Positions 19,190-28,286 are shown, counted from the first letter of the stretch. The stretch is 64,000 nt of DNA from Oscillospiraceae bacterium (GCA_910575505.1 CAJTFK010000013.1:1-64000); one strand, 5' to 3'. Notes: generated from the letters alone by a model not told the origin. Translations and numbers: made by a program.

Positions 19190-19714
19190 ATGGCAGACAG
19201 CGCAAAGTGGTATGTCGTCCATACCTATTCCGGCTATGAAAACGCCGTCAAGACCAGCATTGAGAAGTTCGTGGTCGGACGGGGCATGCAGGATATGATC
19301 CTCAGAATCGAAATTCCCATGGAAACCGTCATGGAAATCACCGAGAGCGGCACTTCCAAGGAAGTGGACCGGAAGGTGTTCCCCGGCTATGTGCTGATTA
19401 AGATGATTATGACGGACGAGACCTGGCACCTGGTACGGAATGTACGGGGCGTTACCGGCTTTGTCGGCACGGCCAACAAGGCCATCCCCCTCACGGAGGA
19501 GGAGGTTCTGGCCATGGGCATGGAGAAACACGAGATCGTGGTCCAGTACAAGCTGGGCGATCATGTGCGGATTGTGGACGGCCCGCTGGCCAGCTTCACC
19601 GGTATTGTGGAGGAGATCGAGCCCGAGAAAAACCGGGTCAGCGTCATGGTTTCCATGTTCGGAAGAGAGACGCCGGTGGATTTGGAACTGGACCAGGTAG
19701 AGGTCCTGAGCTGA
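19190..19714 (+). CDS. nusG: Transcription termination/antitermination factor NusG
   Basis: The 174-residue protein has the NGN domain (WYVVHTYSGYENAVKTSIEK; FPGYVLIKM) and a C-terminal KOW domain (GDHVRIVDGPLASFTGIVEE). It binds RNA polymerase and couples it to ribosomes or Rho. It lies 12 bases downstream of secE. Confidence 0.97.
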   Translation: MADSAKWYVVHTYSGYENAVKTSIEKFVVGRGMQDMILRIEIPMETVMEITESGTSKEVDRKVFPGYVLIKMIMTDETWHLVRNVRGVTGFVGTANKAIPLTEEEVLAMGMEKHEIVVQYKLGDHVRIVDGPLASFTGIVEEIEPEKNRVSVMVSMFGRETPVDLELDQVEVLS

Positions 19715-19876
19715 CACATTGCGTCCCGGAGGGGATGCCCGCCGGGGGACCGCCGGCCCGCGCGAGGACGCGGAGGCGGAGACCGGCGCAGGTGGGAGGG
19801 AACGGACAGTTCCCGCCAGGGCGGTCGGGGCAACGGACCGCCGCACCACATTTCAGATTTTAGGAGGTGCCGTTTC

Positions 19877-20302
19877 ATGGCACAGAAAATTACCGGTTAT
19901 GTGAAACTGCAGATTCCCGCGGGCAAGGCGACGCCCGCTCCCCCCGTTGGCCCCGCTCTGGGCCAGCACGGCGTGAATATCGCCGCCTTTACCAAGGAAT
20001 TCAATGAGCGTACCAAAAACGACGTGGGCATGATTATCCCCGTGGTGATTACCGTGTACGCCGACCGTTCCTTCTCCTTCATCACCAAGACGCCTCCGGC
20101 GGCTGTGCTGATTAAGAAGGAATGCAATATTGAGTCCGGCTCCGGCGTCCCCAACAAGACGAAGGTCGCCACCATTTCCAAGGCCTCCGTCCAGAAGATC
20201 GCCGAAATTAAGATGAAAGACCTGAACGCCGCCAGCCTGGAGTCCGCCATGAGCATGATCGCGGGCACCTGCCGTTCCATGGGCGTCATCGTCGGCGACT
20301 GA
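19877..20302 (+). CDS. rplK: 50S ribosomal protein L11
   Basis: The 141-residue protein has the N-terminal [20 protein letters not shown] and C-terminal RNA-binding [15 protein letters not shown] signatures. TAGGAGGTG precedes the ATG. The 162-base gap after nusG is rich in GC stems, including GGGAacggacaGTTCCC, and may host autogenous control. Confidence 0.97.
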   Translation: MAQKITGYVKLQIPAGKATPAPPVGPALGQHGVNIAAFTKEFNERTKNDVGMIIPVVITVYADRSFSFITKTPPAAVLIKKECNIESGSGVPNKTKVATISKASVQKIAEIKMKDLNAASLESAMSMIAGTCRSMGVIVGD

Positions 20303-20420
20303 GCGCAGCCGGTACGGCGCAAATTTGAAGTAAAACGCGCCAACTGAGCGGCCGGAGACGGACCGCTCCATACAGTGGGAGGAATCCATTCCGAAGAACC
20401 ACTATGAGGAGGAAGTTACT

Positions 20421-21113
20421 GTGTTTAGAGGCAAGAAATATAAGGAAAGCGCCAAGCAGATTGATCGGAACACCCAGTATGAGGCCCCCGAGGCCCTGGC
20501 TCTGATCTGCAAAACTGCCAGCGCTAAATTTGACGAAACCGTGGAGCTCCACGTGAAGCTGGGCGTCGACTCCCGTCACGCCGACCAGCAGGTCCGCGGC
20601 GCCATCGTTCTGCCCCACGGAACCGGAAAGACCGTCCGGGTTCTGGTGTTCACCAAGGGCGACAAGGTGGAAGCCGCCAAGGAAGCCGGCGCGGATTATG
20701 TCGGAGACATGGATCTGGTGGAGAAGATTCAGAAGGAAAACTGGTTTGACTTCGATGTGGTGGTTGCCAGCCCCGACATGATGGGCGTGGTGGGCCGTCT
20801 CGGTAAGGTCCTGGGTCCCAAGGGTCTGATGCCCTCCCCCAAGGCCGGCACCGTTACTCCTGACGTGGCCAAGGCCGTGAAGGAGGTCAAGGCCGGTAAG
20901 ATTGAGTACCGCCTGGACAAAACCAACATCATCCACTGCCCCATCGGAAAGGTCTCCTTCGGTCCCGAGAAGCTGGTGGAGAACTACAATGCCCTGATCG
21001 GCGCCATTGTGAAGGCGAAGCCCGCCGCCGCCAAGGGTCAGTATATCCGCAGTTGTGTCGCGGCCTCCACCATGGGCCCCGGCGTGCGTATGAGCACTGC
21101 CAAGCTGGTGTAA
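20421..21113 (+). CDS. rplA: 50S ribosomal protein L1
   Basis: The 230-residue protein has the L1 signature region [20 protein letters not shown] (about 133-152). The start is GTG at 20421, 8 bases after AGGAGG. L1 often represses its own operon by binding the leader mRNA. A terminator follows, so rplJ and rplL, usually next in this operon, are elsewhere. Confidence 0.97.
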   Translation: MFRGKKYKESAKQIDRNTQYEAPEALALICKTASAKFDETVELHVKLGVDSRHADQQVRGAIVLPHGTGKTVRVLVFTKGDKVEAAKEAGADYVGDMDLVEKIQKENWFDFDVVVASPDMMGVVGRLGKVLGPKGLMPSPKAGTVTPDVAKAVKEVKAGKIEYRLDKTNIIHCPIGKVSFGPEKLVENYNALIGAIVKAKPAAAKGQYIRSCVAASTMGPGVRMSTAKLV

Positions 21114-21122
21114 ATATGTCTG

Positions 21123-21149
21123 AAAGGGGGACGCAGGTCCCCCTTTTTT
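21123..21149 (+). terminator. Terminator of the secE-nusG-rplKA operon
   Basis: AAAGGGGGAC pairs with GTCCCCCTTT and is followed by a T-run, 10 bases after rplA. Confidence 0.88.
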
Positions 21150-21547
21150 CATGTCTTGCCGGCGCCGCCTCAGAATTCCCGGGGCAGGGAGACAGTCTGC
21201 CCATGTCGGGGCGACATCCCGCTGGGTTTAAAGAGCTTCCGGATGAAGGCCGGAGGTTTTCAAGATTGATGCCGCTGCCGGACAGTTCCTGCTGTCCGGC
21301 TGATTTCTTATCATCAAGAGAAGAGCACCGGAAAGAACTGAATGTCCGGGAGGCAAAAGGGAGAGAGGAGGCACCCATGTGCGGTTCCGGACGGTCCCTC
21401 CGCCGTTTCCGGCACCGGATATGGAACATGCCGCGGATTTCGGTGAAATCCGCGGCATTGGCCGGGCAGCAGAAAGAGGCCCATCCTCGTGCCCCGCTGC
21501 CCATAAAGTGTCTTGATTTTGCTGGGGTTTCCTCTCTCCGGAAGCAG
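21150..21547. other. Gene-free region with strong hairpins
   Basis: No frame with a ribosome-binding site is convincing. Two perfect hairpins are present: GCCGGACAG (21277-21285) with CTGTCCGGC (21292-21300), and a 13-bp stem ATGCCGCGGATTT (21428-21440) with 21446-21458. Neither has a T-run. A small RNA or decayed repeat is possible. Confidence 0.45.
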
Positions 21548-22135
21548 TCAGGTCAGGGCTTCCAGCCCGGCGGCAACGCCGGCCTCACAGTCCCGCATGG
21601 CCAGGATGGTTTTTTCCATCAGCTCCTCCAGGGACCAGCCCAGCCGTTCCGCGCCCTCCTTGATAACGTCCCGGGAGCAGCCGGCGGCAAACTTTTTATC
21701 CTTGAACTTCTTTTTCAGGGAGGAGACCTCCATGTCGGAGCAGGATTTGCTGGGCCGCATCCGGGCGGCGGCGCCCACCAGACCGGTAAGCTCGTCGGCA
21801 GCGAAGAGGACCTTCTCCATCTGATGAGTGGGCTCCACATCGCTGCACAGACCGTAGCCATGGCTGCACACGGCATGAACCAGCTCCTCGGAGCAGCCGA
21901 TTTCCGCCAGCAGTTCCGGGGCTTTTTTACAGTGCTCCTCGGGCCACTTCTCAAAATCCACGTCGTGGAGCAGGCCCACTGTGGACCAGAAACCGGCATC
22001 CTCTTCATAGCCCAGTTCCCGGGCGAACCAGCCCATGACCCCCTCCACCGTCAGGGCGTGCTGGATGTGGAAAGGCTCGCTGTTGTACGTTTGCAGCAGT
22101 TTCAGGGCCGCCGCTCTCTCAGGATATGCTTTCAT
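21548..22135 (-). CDS. HD-domain hydrolase
   Basis: The 195-residue protein starts at the ATG at 22135 (AAAGGAG upstream). The HD metal motif is spread as HIQHALTVEGVM (about 23-34), GLLHDVDFEKWPEEH (about 54-68) and CSHGYG, the layout of small HDIG-like phosphohydrolases acting on nucleotides or related phosphomonoesters. The substrate is unknown. It stands alone on the minus strand. Confidence 0.85.
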   Translation of the reverse strand: MKAYPERAAALKLLQTYNSEPFHIQHALTVEGVMGWFARELGYEEDAGFWSTVGLLHDVDFEKWPEEHCKKAPELLAEIGCSEELVHAVCSHGYGLCSDVEPTHQMEKVLFAADELTGLVGAAARMRPSKSCSDMEVSSLKKKFKDKKFAAGCSRDVIKEGAERLGWSLEELMEKTILAMRDCEAGVAAGLEALT

Positions 22136-22382
22136 GAAACGATCTCCTTTATGTCGTAGTGAGCATAGTATACGCCTGGCTTCCTGCGATATCAATAGGG
22201 AGATCGAGATTTGCCGTTTTTCTTCAGGGCGCCGGCCTTGCGTTTTCACATTTTCCGAAAATTGGCGAGGGGCCTGAACAGGACAACCCCTCCGCAAACC
22301 AGCGAAGTGTTTGCGGAGGGAAAAGCCGCAATAGCGGAACGGAGCGGATGCTCGGCTATGGCTGGGAGAAGCGGATGGGAGC
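22136..22382. other. Upstream region of the HD gene
   Basis: A 12-bp hairpin, CCCTCCGCAAAC with GTTTGCGGAGGG (about 22287-22320), is the only clear structure. No gene seen. Confidence 0.45.
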
Positions 22383-22557
22383 TTAGAATCTGCATTCACG
22401 ACCCTTGATCGCTGTCTGAGCGGCCTTTTCCCGCCATACCGCACCGGTTTCTCCTGCAATCCGTCAGGATTGCCGCAGGCTGTTCGAACGCTCTCCCTGC
22501 CCGGCAGGAGATATCCTCGCCCACCCGGCGTCCCCCGGCTATGAATACAGGTTCTTA
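22383..22557 (-). repeat. TA-flanked inverted-repeat element, copy 1
   Basis: The ends read TTAGAATCTGCATTCA on the left and TGAATACAGGTTCTTA on the right. The interior (TGTCTGAGCGGCC, CCGCCATACCGC, ATCCGTCAGGATTGCCGC) matches the other three copies; the orientation is that of copy 4. The right end carries the TAA stop codon of the DUF2461 gene. Confidence 0.88.
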
Positions 22558-23235
22558 TTGCGGCGCGGGGTCCGGGTCCCCGTCCAGGGTTACGAAATAG
22601 TCATAGTAGGGCAGAAGGAAGGTAAACCCCTGCTTCAGCCGGTCCACGACGTCCCGGCAGAACAACTCTTCTGTCAGCTTGTCTTCGTGGCAGATGGAAA
22701 AGGACTTGGCCCGGTACCAGGGGGCCAGGAGCTCTGAGGGCGTGGGGCCCTTGGGCCGCTTGTATTCTTCGGCGTCCAGACGGAATTCGGTCTGCCTGTT
22801 CAGGGCGCGGGTCAGCTTCTCCATGGGCCGGGGGTCCCGGTCCATGCGGGCCCGGAGCTTGGCCATGGTGAGGGCCCTGGGCAGGTAATAGCCCATGCCG
22901 TAGGTCCAGCCCTCCGGCATCAGCTCAAACCAGAAGGTGGGTCTGGCGGTCCACATCTCGCCGGGCTGTTCCACGGAGAACCAGAGGCTTTCCTTATAAG
23001 GTCCCCGGCCATGGAGGCGGCGGGCGTCCCGGTAAATGCGGGTGACCTTTCCGGTCAGCCCGTAATCCGGCCTCTGCTCCCGGAGAAACTCGCACATCTC
23101 GCCGCCCAGATCCTGCATGGGACGGTAGAAATATTGCAGATACGCCTGCTTGTGCGCCTCGAACCAGGTCCGCTCGTTGTTGAAGCGGATGCCCCACATG
23201 AAGTCCACCGTTTCATTGGAAAAGCCAGTAAACAT
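22555..23235 (-). CDS. DUF2461 (TIGR02453) family protein
   Basis: The 226-residue protein begins MFTGFSNETVDFMWGIRFNN and shows the family pattern WFEAHKQAYLQYFYRPM, VTRIYRDARRLHGRGPYKES and YLPRALTMAKLR. Members are intracellular proteins of unknown activity. AAGGGAG precedes the ATG. Its stop codon TAA is the first three bases of the inverted-repeat element downstream. Confidence 0.88.
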   Translation of the reverse strand: MFTGFSNETVDFMWGIRFNNERTWFEAHKQAYLQYFYRPMQDLGGEMCEFLREQRPDYGLTGKVTRIYRDARRLHGRGPYKESLWFSVEQPGEMWTARPTFWFELMPEGWTYGMGYYLPRALTMAKLRARMDRDPRPMEKLTRALNRQTEFRLDAEEYKRPKGPTPSELLAPWYRAKSFSICHEDKLTEELFCRDVVDRLKQGFTFLLPYYDYFVTLDGDPDPAPQ

Positions 23236-23324
23236 GCCGCGCTCCCTTCGCCGCCGGAAGCCGGCGGCTTTTGCCTCTCATAAAATCGAGGGAAGTATAC
23301 CACAAAAAGTCCCTTTCGGCAAGC

Positions 23325-23624
23325 TCATTTTTCTGCCGGCGGCGGATAGGGAATGCGGTAGGGTGCTCCGCCCCGCTGGCCGTATTTTTGAGTGAGCCAG
23401 TCCCGCAGAGACGCTATGCCCTCCTCCGTCCAGGGGAAGGTCTCCGTCTCCACCTCCTGAGCCAGCTCAAAGCTGATGTTTTCATAGACCCAGGCCTGAA
23501 GACTGCCATTGTCAGGTTTGCCCGTCTGCTGAAAGCGGTAGCGAAAGGCACCCAGGCTTCCGGGATAGATGGATGCCTTTCTGAAAAATTGGGAGGTGAG
23601 AAAGGAAAAATCAGGTTCCGGCAT
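23325..23624 (-). CDS. Hypothetical protein
   Basis: The 99-residue soluble protein has AAGGAGG 7 bases before its ATG at 23624. Sequence features are FFRKASIYPGSLGAFRYRFQQ and WVYENISFELAQEVETETF. I do not recognise the family. It lies between znuA-like and DUF2461 genes on the same strand and may be cotranscribed with znuA, whose stop is 54 bases upstream. Confidence 0.6.
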   Translation of the reverse strand: MPEPDFSFLTSQFFRKASIYPGSLGAFRYRFQQTGKPDNGSLQAWVYENISFELAQEVETETFPWTEEGIASLRDWLTQKYGQRGGAPYRIPYPPPAEK

Positions 23625-23677
23625 GGGAAATCCTCCTTACTGTGTCCGGCGTGTATCAGGTATGAGGCTCCGGCGGT

Positions 23678-24634
23678 TCAGCCCATGACCGCCCGCAAGG
23701 TCTCCAGATTCCCCTCCATCAGGGAGAGATACGTGGCCCCGGCGTCCAGATCTGCCTGGGACACATTGTGGCAGGTGTGAAACAGAGCGGTGTTCGTTCC
23801 CGCCGCCTCAGCGATGCTGTCCGCCACCAGATGATTGGAGAACTCAATATACCAGACGGCGGGCAGGTCTTCGCCCCGGACCTTCTCCGTCAGAAAGGCC
23901 ACCGTGGCCGCCGAGGGCTCCGTCTGAGCCCCGCAGCCGGGGAAGGCGGCATAATAGTCCAGGCCGTAGGCCTCCGCAAAATAGCGGAGGGGGAAGCGGT
24001 CTCCGAAGACCATCGTTTTGTGGGGAAGTCCGTTGAAAAAACCGGCAAATTCTTCGTCCAGGGCGTCCAGCTGACGGGCGTAATCCCCGGCGGCAGTCCG
24101 GTAGTCCCCGGCGTGGTCCGGGTCCAGATTTGCCAGGGTTTCCCCCAGGAGACGGGTGATGGCGGCGGCGTTTTTTGGAGAAGTCCAGACATGCTCGTCC
24201 ATTCCCACCACCTCGCCCAAGTGATTGTGGTCCTCGTCTTCGTGGTCATGATCGTGTCCGCCGGTCATGCCCTCCACCGTCTCCTCCTCCAGCAGGTCCA
24301 CGCAGTCCACCATCCGCAGGCATTCCCCCCGGGGCTCGACGGCGGAGAGGATGGTGTCCACCCAGGTGTCGGACTCGCCTCCCAGATAGATGAAGAGGTC
24401 GCAGTTCCGGACCCGGAGGATATCCGCCGGGGTGGGCTCGTAGGAGTGGCTCTCTGCGCCGGGGGGCAGCAGCAGGGATACATCCCCGTGGGTTCCGGCA
24501 GCGGCTCTGGCGAAGTCATAGGCGGGAAAAACGGCGGTCACGATTTGCAGCCGCCCGTCCTCCGGCTCCGGCGGCGGGGCGGCGCATCCGCACAGCAGCG
24601 CAAGGATGCAGAGCAGGGGAAGAAGCTGTTTCAT
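23678..24634 (-). CDS. Zinc/manganese ABC transporter substrate-binding lipoprotein (ZnuA-like)
   Basis: The 318-residue cluster A-I binding protein has a lipoprotein signal (LLCILALLCGC, Cys at about 17). Metal ligands are expected in ESHSYEPTPADI (about 62), MDEHVWTSPKN (about 148) and HKTMVFGDRFPLRYFAEAYG. A His/Asp-rich loop, GGHDHDHEDEDHNH (about 126-139), is typical of zinc binders. No permease or ATPase gene is adjacent. The upstream Fur-type operator supports zinc control. Confidence 0.9.
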   Translation of the reverse strand: MKQLLPLLCILALLCGCAAPPPEPEDGRLQIVTAVFPAYDFARAAAGTHGDVSLLLPPGAESHSYEPTPADILRVRNCDLFIYLGGESDTWVDTILSAVEPRGECLRMVDCVDLLEEETVEGMTGGHDHDHEDEDHNHLGEVVGMDEHVWTSPKNAAAITRLLGETLANLDPDHAGDYRTAAGDYARQLDALDEEFAGFFNGLPHKTMVFGDRFPLRYFAEAYGLDYYAAFPGCGAQTEPSAATVAFLTEKVRGEDLPAVWYIEFSNHLVADSIAEAAGTNTALFHTCHNVSQADLDAGATYLSLMEGNLETLRAVMG

Positions 24635-24738
24635 AAGGGTTCCTTTCTTCTGAGGCAGAGATCAGATTTCCCGGCAAACGGGCTCCTGCATACCGTTTGC
24701 AGGGACTGCCGCTTCTTCGGTCTGGAAGGGAGACAAAC

Positions 24739-24782
24739 TGAGAATTACTTTCAAATATACTACGCACCTGGGAAAAAAGCAA
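24739..24782 (-). promoter_or_regulatory. znuA-like promoter with Fur/Zur-type operator
   Basis: On the minus strand TTGCTT and TATATT are 17 bases apart. Immediately downstream of the -10, TGAAAGTAATTCTCA (24753-24739) matches the 7-1-7 Fur-family consensus at 11 of 14 fixed positions. Zur is the likely regulator given the target. Confidence 0.65.
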
Positions 24783-24819
24783 GTGTAAATCCCTGCCGGG
24801 CGTGTATCCCTCACGCATT

Positions 24820-24988
24820 TTAGAACCTGTATTCATAGCCGGGGGATACTGGATGGGCGAGGATGTTTCCTGCCAGACAGGGAGATTTTCCGCAGCAATC
24901 CTGACGGATTGCAAGGGAAACCGACGCGGTATAGCGTGTCGGAAAGGCCGTCCAGACAGCGTTCATCGGTTGTGAATACAGGTTCTTA
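24820..24988 (+). repeat. TA-flanked inverted-repeat element, copy 2
   Basis: Ends read TTAGAACCTGTATTCATAG and GTGAATACAGGTTCTTA. The interior has CCAGACAGG, CAATCCTGACGGATTG and CCAGACAGCGTTCATCGG. Same orientation as copy 3. It lies upstream of the znuA-like gene and does not touch a coding region. Confidence 0.88.
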
Positions 24989-25163
24989 CTGAGCGGAGGG
25001 GGTGCAGAGAGCGGGATTTACGTCTACAGCAACGCCTGGAGGGGTGGCCTCTGTGCCCGCCCGCTCTCCCAATGCTGCCGGTCTTCCGGCAGAGGGGCCG
25101 GGACAGAGCACGGTCCCTGCATAAAAGCCCCAGACGGGACGCTCTCTCCGCTTTCAAAATTAT
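24989..25163. other. Intergenic region with short repeat
   Basis: It carries a diverged copy of the motif also found at 8611 and 49557 (here CCCTGCATAAAAGCCCC) and a CCGGTCTTCCGG hairpin. No gene seen. Confidence 0.4.
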
Positions 25164-25273
25164 TTGTAAAGGACCCTTGACAAAAGCCGAAGCCTGTGAT
25201 AGCTTATAGGTAAAGGAACCTTTACATATTGCGGACGGCCGCCGTAGTACGTCACGGAACCTTTACATAATTC
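25164..25273 (+). promoter_or_regulatory. Promoter and operator sites of the XRE/membrane-protein pair
   Basis: TTGACA is at 25177. A 16-bp perfect palindrome GTAAAGGAACCTTTAC lies at 25210-25225, with half-sites GTAAAGGACCC (25166, before the -35) and GGAACCTTTACAT (25256). Three copies around the start suggest autoregulation by the XRE protein encoded next. No good -10 stands out. Confidence 0.6.
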
Positions 25274-25295
25274 TGAAAGGAGGCTTTCATGAGGC

Positions 25296-25502
25296 ATGGA
25301 AAACCGTGTGGAACAGCTCCGGAAGGAACGGGGACTGCGGCAGGAGGAATTCGCCAGGGCCATTCGGGTCTCCCGGCAGACGGTCAGCGCCATTGAGACA
25401 GGGAAATACAACCCGTCCCTGGAGCTGGCATTTACAATCTCGGATTTTTTTGAACTGCCGATTGAGGAAATTTTCATTCATGAAAGGAAGGATGTCCTAT
25501 GA
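25296..25502 (+). CDS. XRE-family regulator (YozG/YgzD-type small HTH)
   Basis: The 68-residue protein is a bare helix-turn-helix: LRKERGLRQEEFARAIRVSRQTVSAIETGKYNPSLELAFTI, ending FFELPIEEIFIHERKD. Small regulators of this type usually overlap a membrane-protein gene, as here (ATGA at 25499). The ATG at 25296 is in frame; AAAGGAGG is 12 bases away. Confidence 0.88.
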   Translation: MENRVEQLRKERGLRQEEFARAIRVSRQTVSAIETGKYNPSLELAFTISDFFELPIEEIFIHERKDVL

Positions 25503-25939
25503 AAAAGAGTGATCTATGGGCCGGCATCGGGATGATTGGGCTGGGCCTTTGCTGCCTGCTGGCGGCGTTGCTGCTGGACACGCCGCTGGACAGCGTGCTC
25601 TGCGGCCTCTTCGGGGCCCTCACCGCACCCGGTATTGTGCAGATTTACAAGTATTTCATGTGGGGCCGCAGTCCGGAGTACCGGGCGAAGCTGGAGGAGG
25701 AGCAGATCGACCTCCGGGACGAGCGGAAGGAGATGCTGCGGAACAAATCCGGGCGAATCGCCTATGTGATTGGCCTTCTGGCCGCAGCGGTATCCATGAC
25801 GGCCTTTTCCGTCCTGGGAACCCTGGGGATTGTGAGCGAGGCCGCCAGCCGTCTGATGATTCTGTTCCTGGCGGGTTATATGCTGTTCCAGTTTGCGGCC
25901 GGGAGGATCGTCTACCGCCTGCTGGCCCGGAAATACTGA
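25499..25939 (+). CDS. Four-helix membrane protein paired with XRE regulator
   Basis: The 146-residue protein has four predicted membrane segments (about 7-26, 33-50, 85-107 and 115-138) with a charged cytosolic middle (EYRAKLEEEQIDLRDERKEML). It is encoded with a 4-base overlap after the small XRE gene. Such pairs are common in Firmicutes, but the membrane partner has no assigned activity. Confidence 0.75.
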   Translation: MKKSDLWAGIGMIGLGLCCLLAALLLDTPLDSVLCGLFGALTAPGIVQIYKYFMWGRSPEYRAKLEEEQIDLRDERKEMLRNKSGRIAYVIGLLAAAVSMTAFSVLGTLGIVSEAASRLMILFLAGYMLFQFAAGRIVYRLLARKY

Positions 25940-26061
25940 GCCGCCCCATCAAGGGAAACGGCGGCCCCGGGTTTTTCAGGGCTCAGCCGGGGTATTGACA
26001 GGACGCACAAAAATGGGAGCATTCTTTACAGCTTTTTTACAATTAGAAGCGGCAAACTCTC

Positions 26062-26125
26062 TTGACACCGAATAGCCGTCTGGTTATAATAAGTGACAGC
26101 CTGTCATAAAGCGACAGACTGTCAC
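26062..26125 (+). promoter_or_regulatory. TetR promoter with long dyad operator
   Basis: TTGACA and TATAAT are 17 bases apart. Directly after the -10, GTGACAGCCTGTC and GACAGACTGTCAC form a 33-bp dyad (26093-26125) built of two smaller palindromes. A TetR dimer pair there would repress its own gene and probably the efflux genes. Confidence 0.8.
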
Positions 26126-26153
26126 TTTTCCTGTAAAGGAGGGAAATCATGCG

Positions 26154-26792
26154 ATGTGCACGGAGACCTTTCTCCGCCTGCCAGAGGAGAAGCGAACCCG
26201 TTTTCTAAACGCGGCGTGGGAGGAGTTTACCTCCACCCGGTTCGCGGATGTTTCCATTAACCAGATTGTCCGGAAGGCCGGGATTCCCCGGGGAAGCTTC
26301 TACCAGTATTTTGCCTGCAAAGAAGACCTGTTTGCCTATCTGCTGGAGGAGGTGCGGGAGCATGTCAAGCGGGAGTACCGCCGGGCGCTGGAGGATGCCG
26401 GAGGCGACATGTTCCAGGCCCAGCTGAACTGCTTCGACCGGCTGACCTCTCAGGAACTGGCGCTGGACCCCATGATGAACCGCTGCGTTCTGTTTCTGCG
26501 GAACAACCAGGGCGTGGACATCCAGAAGCTTCTGCCCACCCGGCCCGGCCAGAGGCTGATGGACGGCCTGTGGGACCTGATGGACCTCAGCGGGCTCCGG
26601 GAGCGGAACGCGGACTATGCCCGGGTGGTGTTCAGTCTGCTGATGGCGGCTCTGGGCAGCGCCTTTATGGACGCCATGCTCCGATCGGAGAACTGGCAGG
26701 AGTGCCGGAACGAGCTGGTCATGAAGCTGGAGATTGTCAGGTACGGCTGCCTCAAAGAGGCCGCATCCGGCCAAAATGAAAAATCCTCTTGA
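26154..26792 (+). CDS. TetR/AcrR-family regulator of the efflux operon
   Basis: The 212-residue protein has the TetR HTH in residues 10-58 (FADVSINQIVRKAGIPRGSFYQYF). The C-terminal domain resembles regulators that sit before RND-type exporters in Firmicutes. It precedes the TolC-like/adaptor/RND genes by 84 bases on the same strand, with no clear terminator. The dyad over its promoter supports autoregulation. Confidence 0.88.
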   Translation: MCTETFLRLPEEKRTRFLNAAWEEFTSTRFADVSINQIVRKAGIPRGSFYQYFACKEDLFAYLLEEVREHVKREYRRALEDAGGDMFQAQLNCFDRLTSQELALDPMMNRCVLFLRNNQGVDIQKLLPTRPGQRLMDGLWDLMDLSGLRERNADYARVVFSLLMAALGSAFMDAMLRSENWQECRNELVMKLEIVRYGCLKEAASGQNEKSS

Positions 26793-26876
26793 CATTCCAG
26801 CGGCTGGAAGGTGTAGAACATAGAAGAGCATTGCGGAGGAACACAGTTAAAACCCGGGAAAATAAAGGAGGAACAC

Positions 26877-28286
26877 ATGGACCGGAAAAAAATCGCGCTG
26901 CTGCTGGCGGTGGCGCTGACGCTGTGCGCGGTCCCGGCCCTGGCCGGCACGGACGGGGGGACAGAACCCCTGGCGCAGGCGGAAGCCGCCGGCGCGAAGA
27001 CAGACGGCCTGGAAGAGCAGACGGGAGCCGCGGAGCAGCTGGAAAACGACAGCGCGGAGGGCAAACAGAGCGGCGGCGTCTGGCAGGAGGGCTATGACGG
27101 CACGAAGCCCTGGATATCCAGCGCGGATGATGAGCTGGCATTCACTGGAGAGACGGATTTTCGCTATCTGAGCTTTAACGACCTGCGGGAGCGGGTATTG
27201 GACAACAGTCTGACGGCGCTGATGATGGAGGAATCCATTGCCTCCATTGACGCCATTGACTTTACAAAGATGTATAGCGAGCTGGCGAGCCAGCTGGGCA
27301 GTCTGGAGCGGGCTCAGGATATGTATGCGCAGATCCCGGTGGCCACGCCCATGGAGGGAGCCATGCAGGGCTATGTGATTTCCAACCTGGCCAGCTCCTA
27401 CGGGTCTTTGTCCAGCACCGTGTCGGATCTGGCCACCGGCAAGCTCCAGAAGGACTATGACGCCGCCAAGCGGCAGCTGGAGAACGCCAGGGATCAGCTG
27501 GTGATCGGCGCGGAATCCCTTTACATTGCCACCCTGGAGCTGGAGCAGACCAAGGGGACTCTCCAGCGGAATTTGACGGCCCTGGACCGGACGGTGACGG
27601 AGATGGAACTCCGCTACCAGCTGGGGCAAATCTCAGCCCTGACGCTGGAGCAGGTAAGGAATGGCCGGGCCACCCTCCAGAGCAGCCTGAGCACCGTGGA
27701 TATGAACCTCAAGCGCTGCAAGATGCAGCTGGAGTCCATGACCGGCGCGGGCATGGAGGGAACCCTGCAGCTAGGCCCTCTGCCGGAGCTCAGCGACGGC
27801 CTTATTGATTCCATGGACCTGCGGACGGATCTGGAGGAGGCGGAGGAAAAAAGCTATGACCTCTTTGCCGCACGGAAAAAGCTGAAAGAGGCCTCCGACA
27901 CCTATGACGACGCCCAGGCCAGCTATTCCCGGGATACATACAATCTCCGCTCCGCCCGGCACACCTATGAATCTTCAAAATATGAATTTCAGTATACCCA
28001 GCAGACCTTTGAGATGAATTTCCGCAACGCGTACAACACCGTGAAGGATTACCGGCAGGTCCTCAGCGCTTCTCGGACCACCCTGGCCTTCCAGGAGAGT
28101 ACCTATGCCTCCATGGAGCTGAAATACCAGCAGGGGAACATCTCCCACAACGCGCTTCTGGACGCGGCGGACGATCTGGCGGAGGCCAAGGAGGCCGTCG
28201 CCACCGCACAGCGCAACCTTTTCACCGCTTACCGCGCCTATTACTGGGCGGTGAACTACGGCGTGATGAACAGCGCCCAGGCCTGA
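26877..28286 (+). CDS. TolC-like exported helical protein
   Basis: The 469-residue protein has a cleavable signal peptide (residues 1-23, ALLLAVALTLCAVPALAG) and long heptad-rich helices (about 150-240 and 300-450), with internal duplication as in TolC-family efflux proteins. The short segment between helix pairs (about 130-170) lacks obvious beta-barrel strands. In a presumed one-membrane organism it cannot be an outer-membrane channel in the usual sense. It is the first of three efflux genes; SD AAAGGAGG precedes the ATG. Confidence 0.75.
   Translation: MDRKKIALLLAVALTLCAVPALAGTDGGTEPLAQAEAAGAKTDGLEEQTGAAEQLENDSAEGKQSGGVWQEGYDGTKPWISSADDELAFTGETDFRYLSFNDLRERVLDNSLTALMMEESIASIDAIDFTKMYSELASQLGSLERAQDMYAQIPVATPMEGAMQGYVISNLASSYGSLSSTVSDLATGKLQKDYDAAKRQLENARDQLVIGAESLYIATLELEQTKGTLQRNLTALDRTVTEMELRYQLGQISALTLEQVRNGRATLQSSLSTVDMNLKRCKMQLESMTGAGMEGTLQLGPLPELSDGLIDSMDLRTDLEEAEEKSYDLFAARKKLKEASDTYDDAQASYSRDTYNLRSARHTYESSKYEFQYTQQTFEMNFRNAYNTVKDYRQVLSASRTTLAFQESTYASMELKYQQGNISHNALLDAADDLAEAKEAVATAQRNLFTAYRAYYWAVNYGVMNSAQA

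Noticed and set aside
21053-22159. Plus-strand frame across the rplA terminator and the HD gene
   Set aside because: It crosses a strong terminator and is antisense to the HD protein, with no family similarity.
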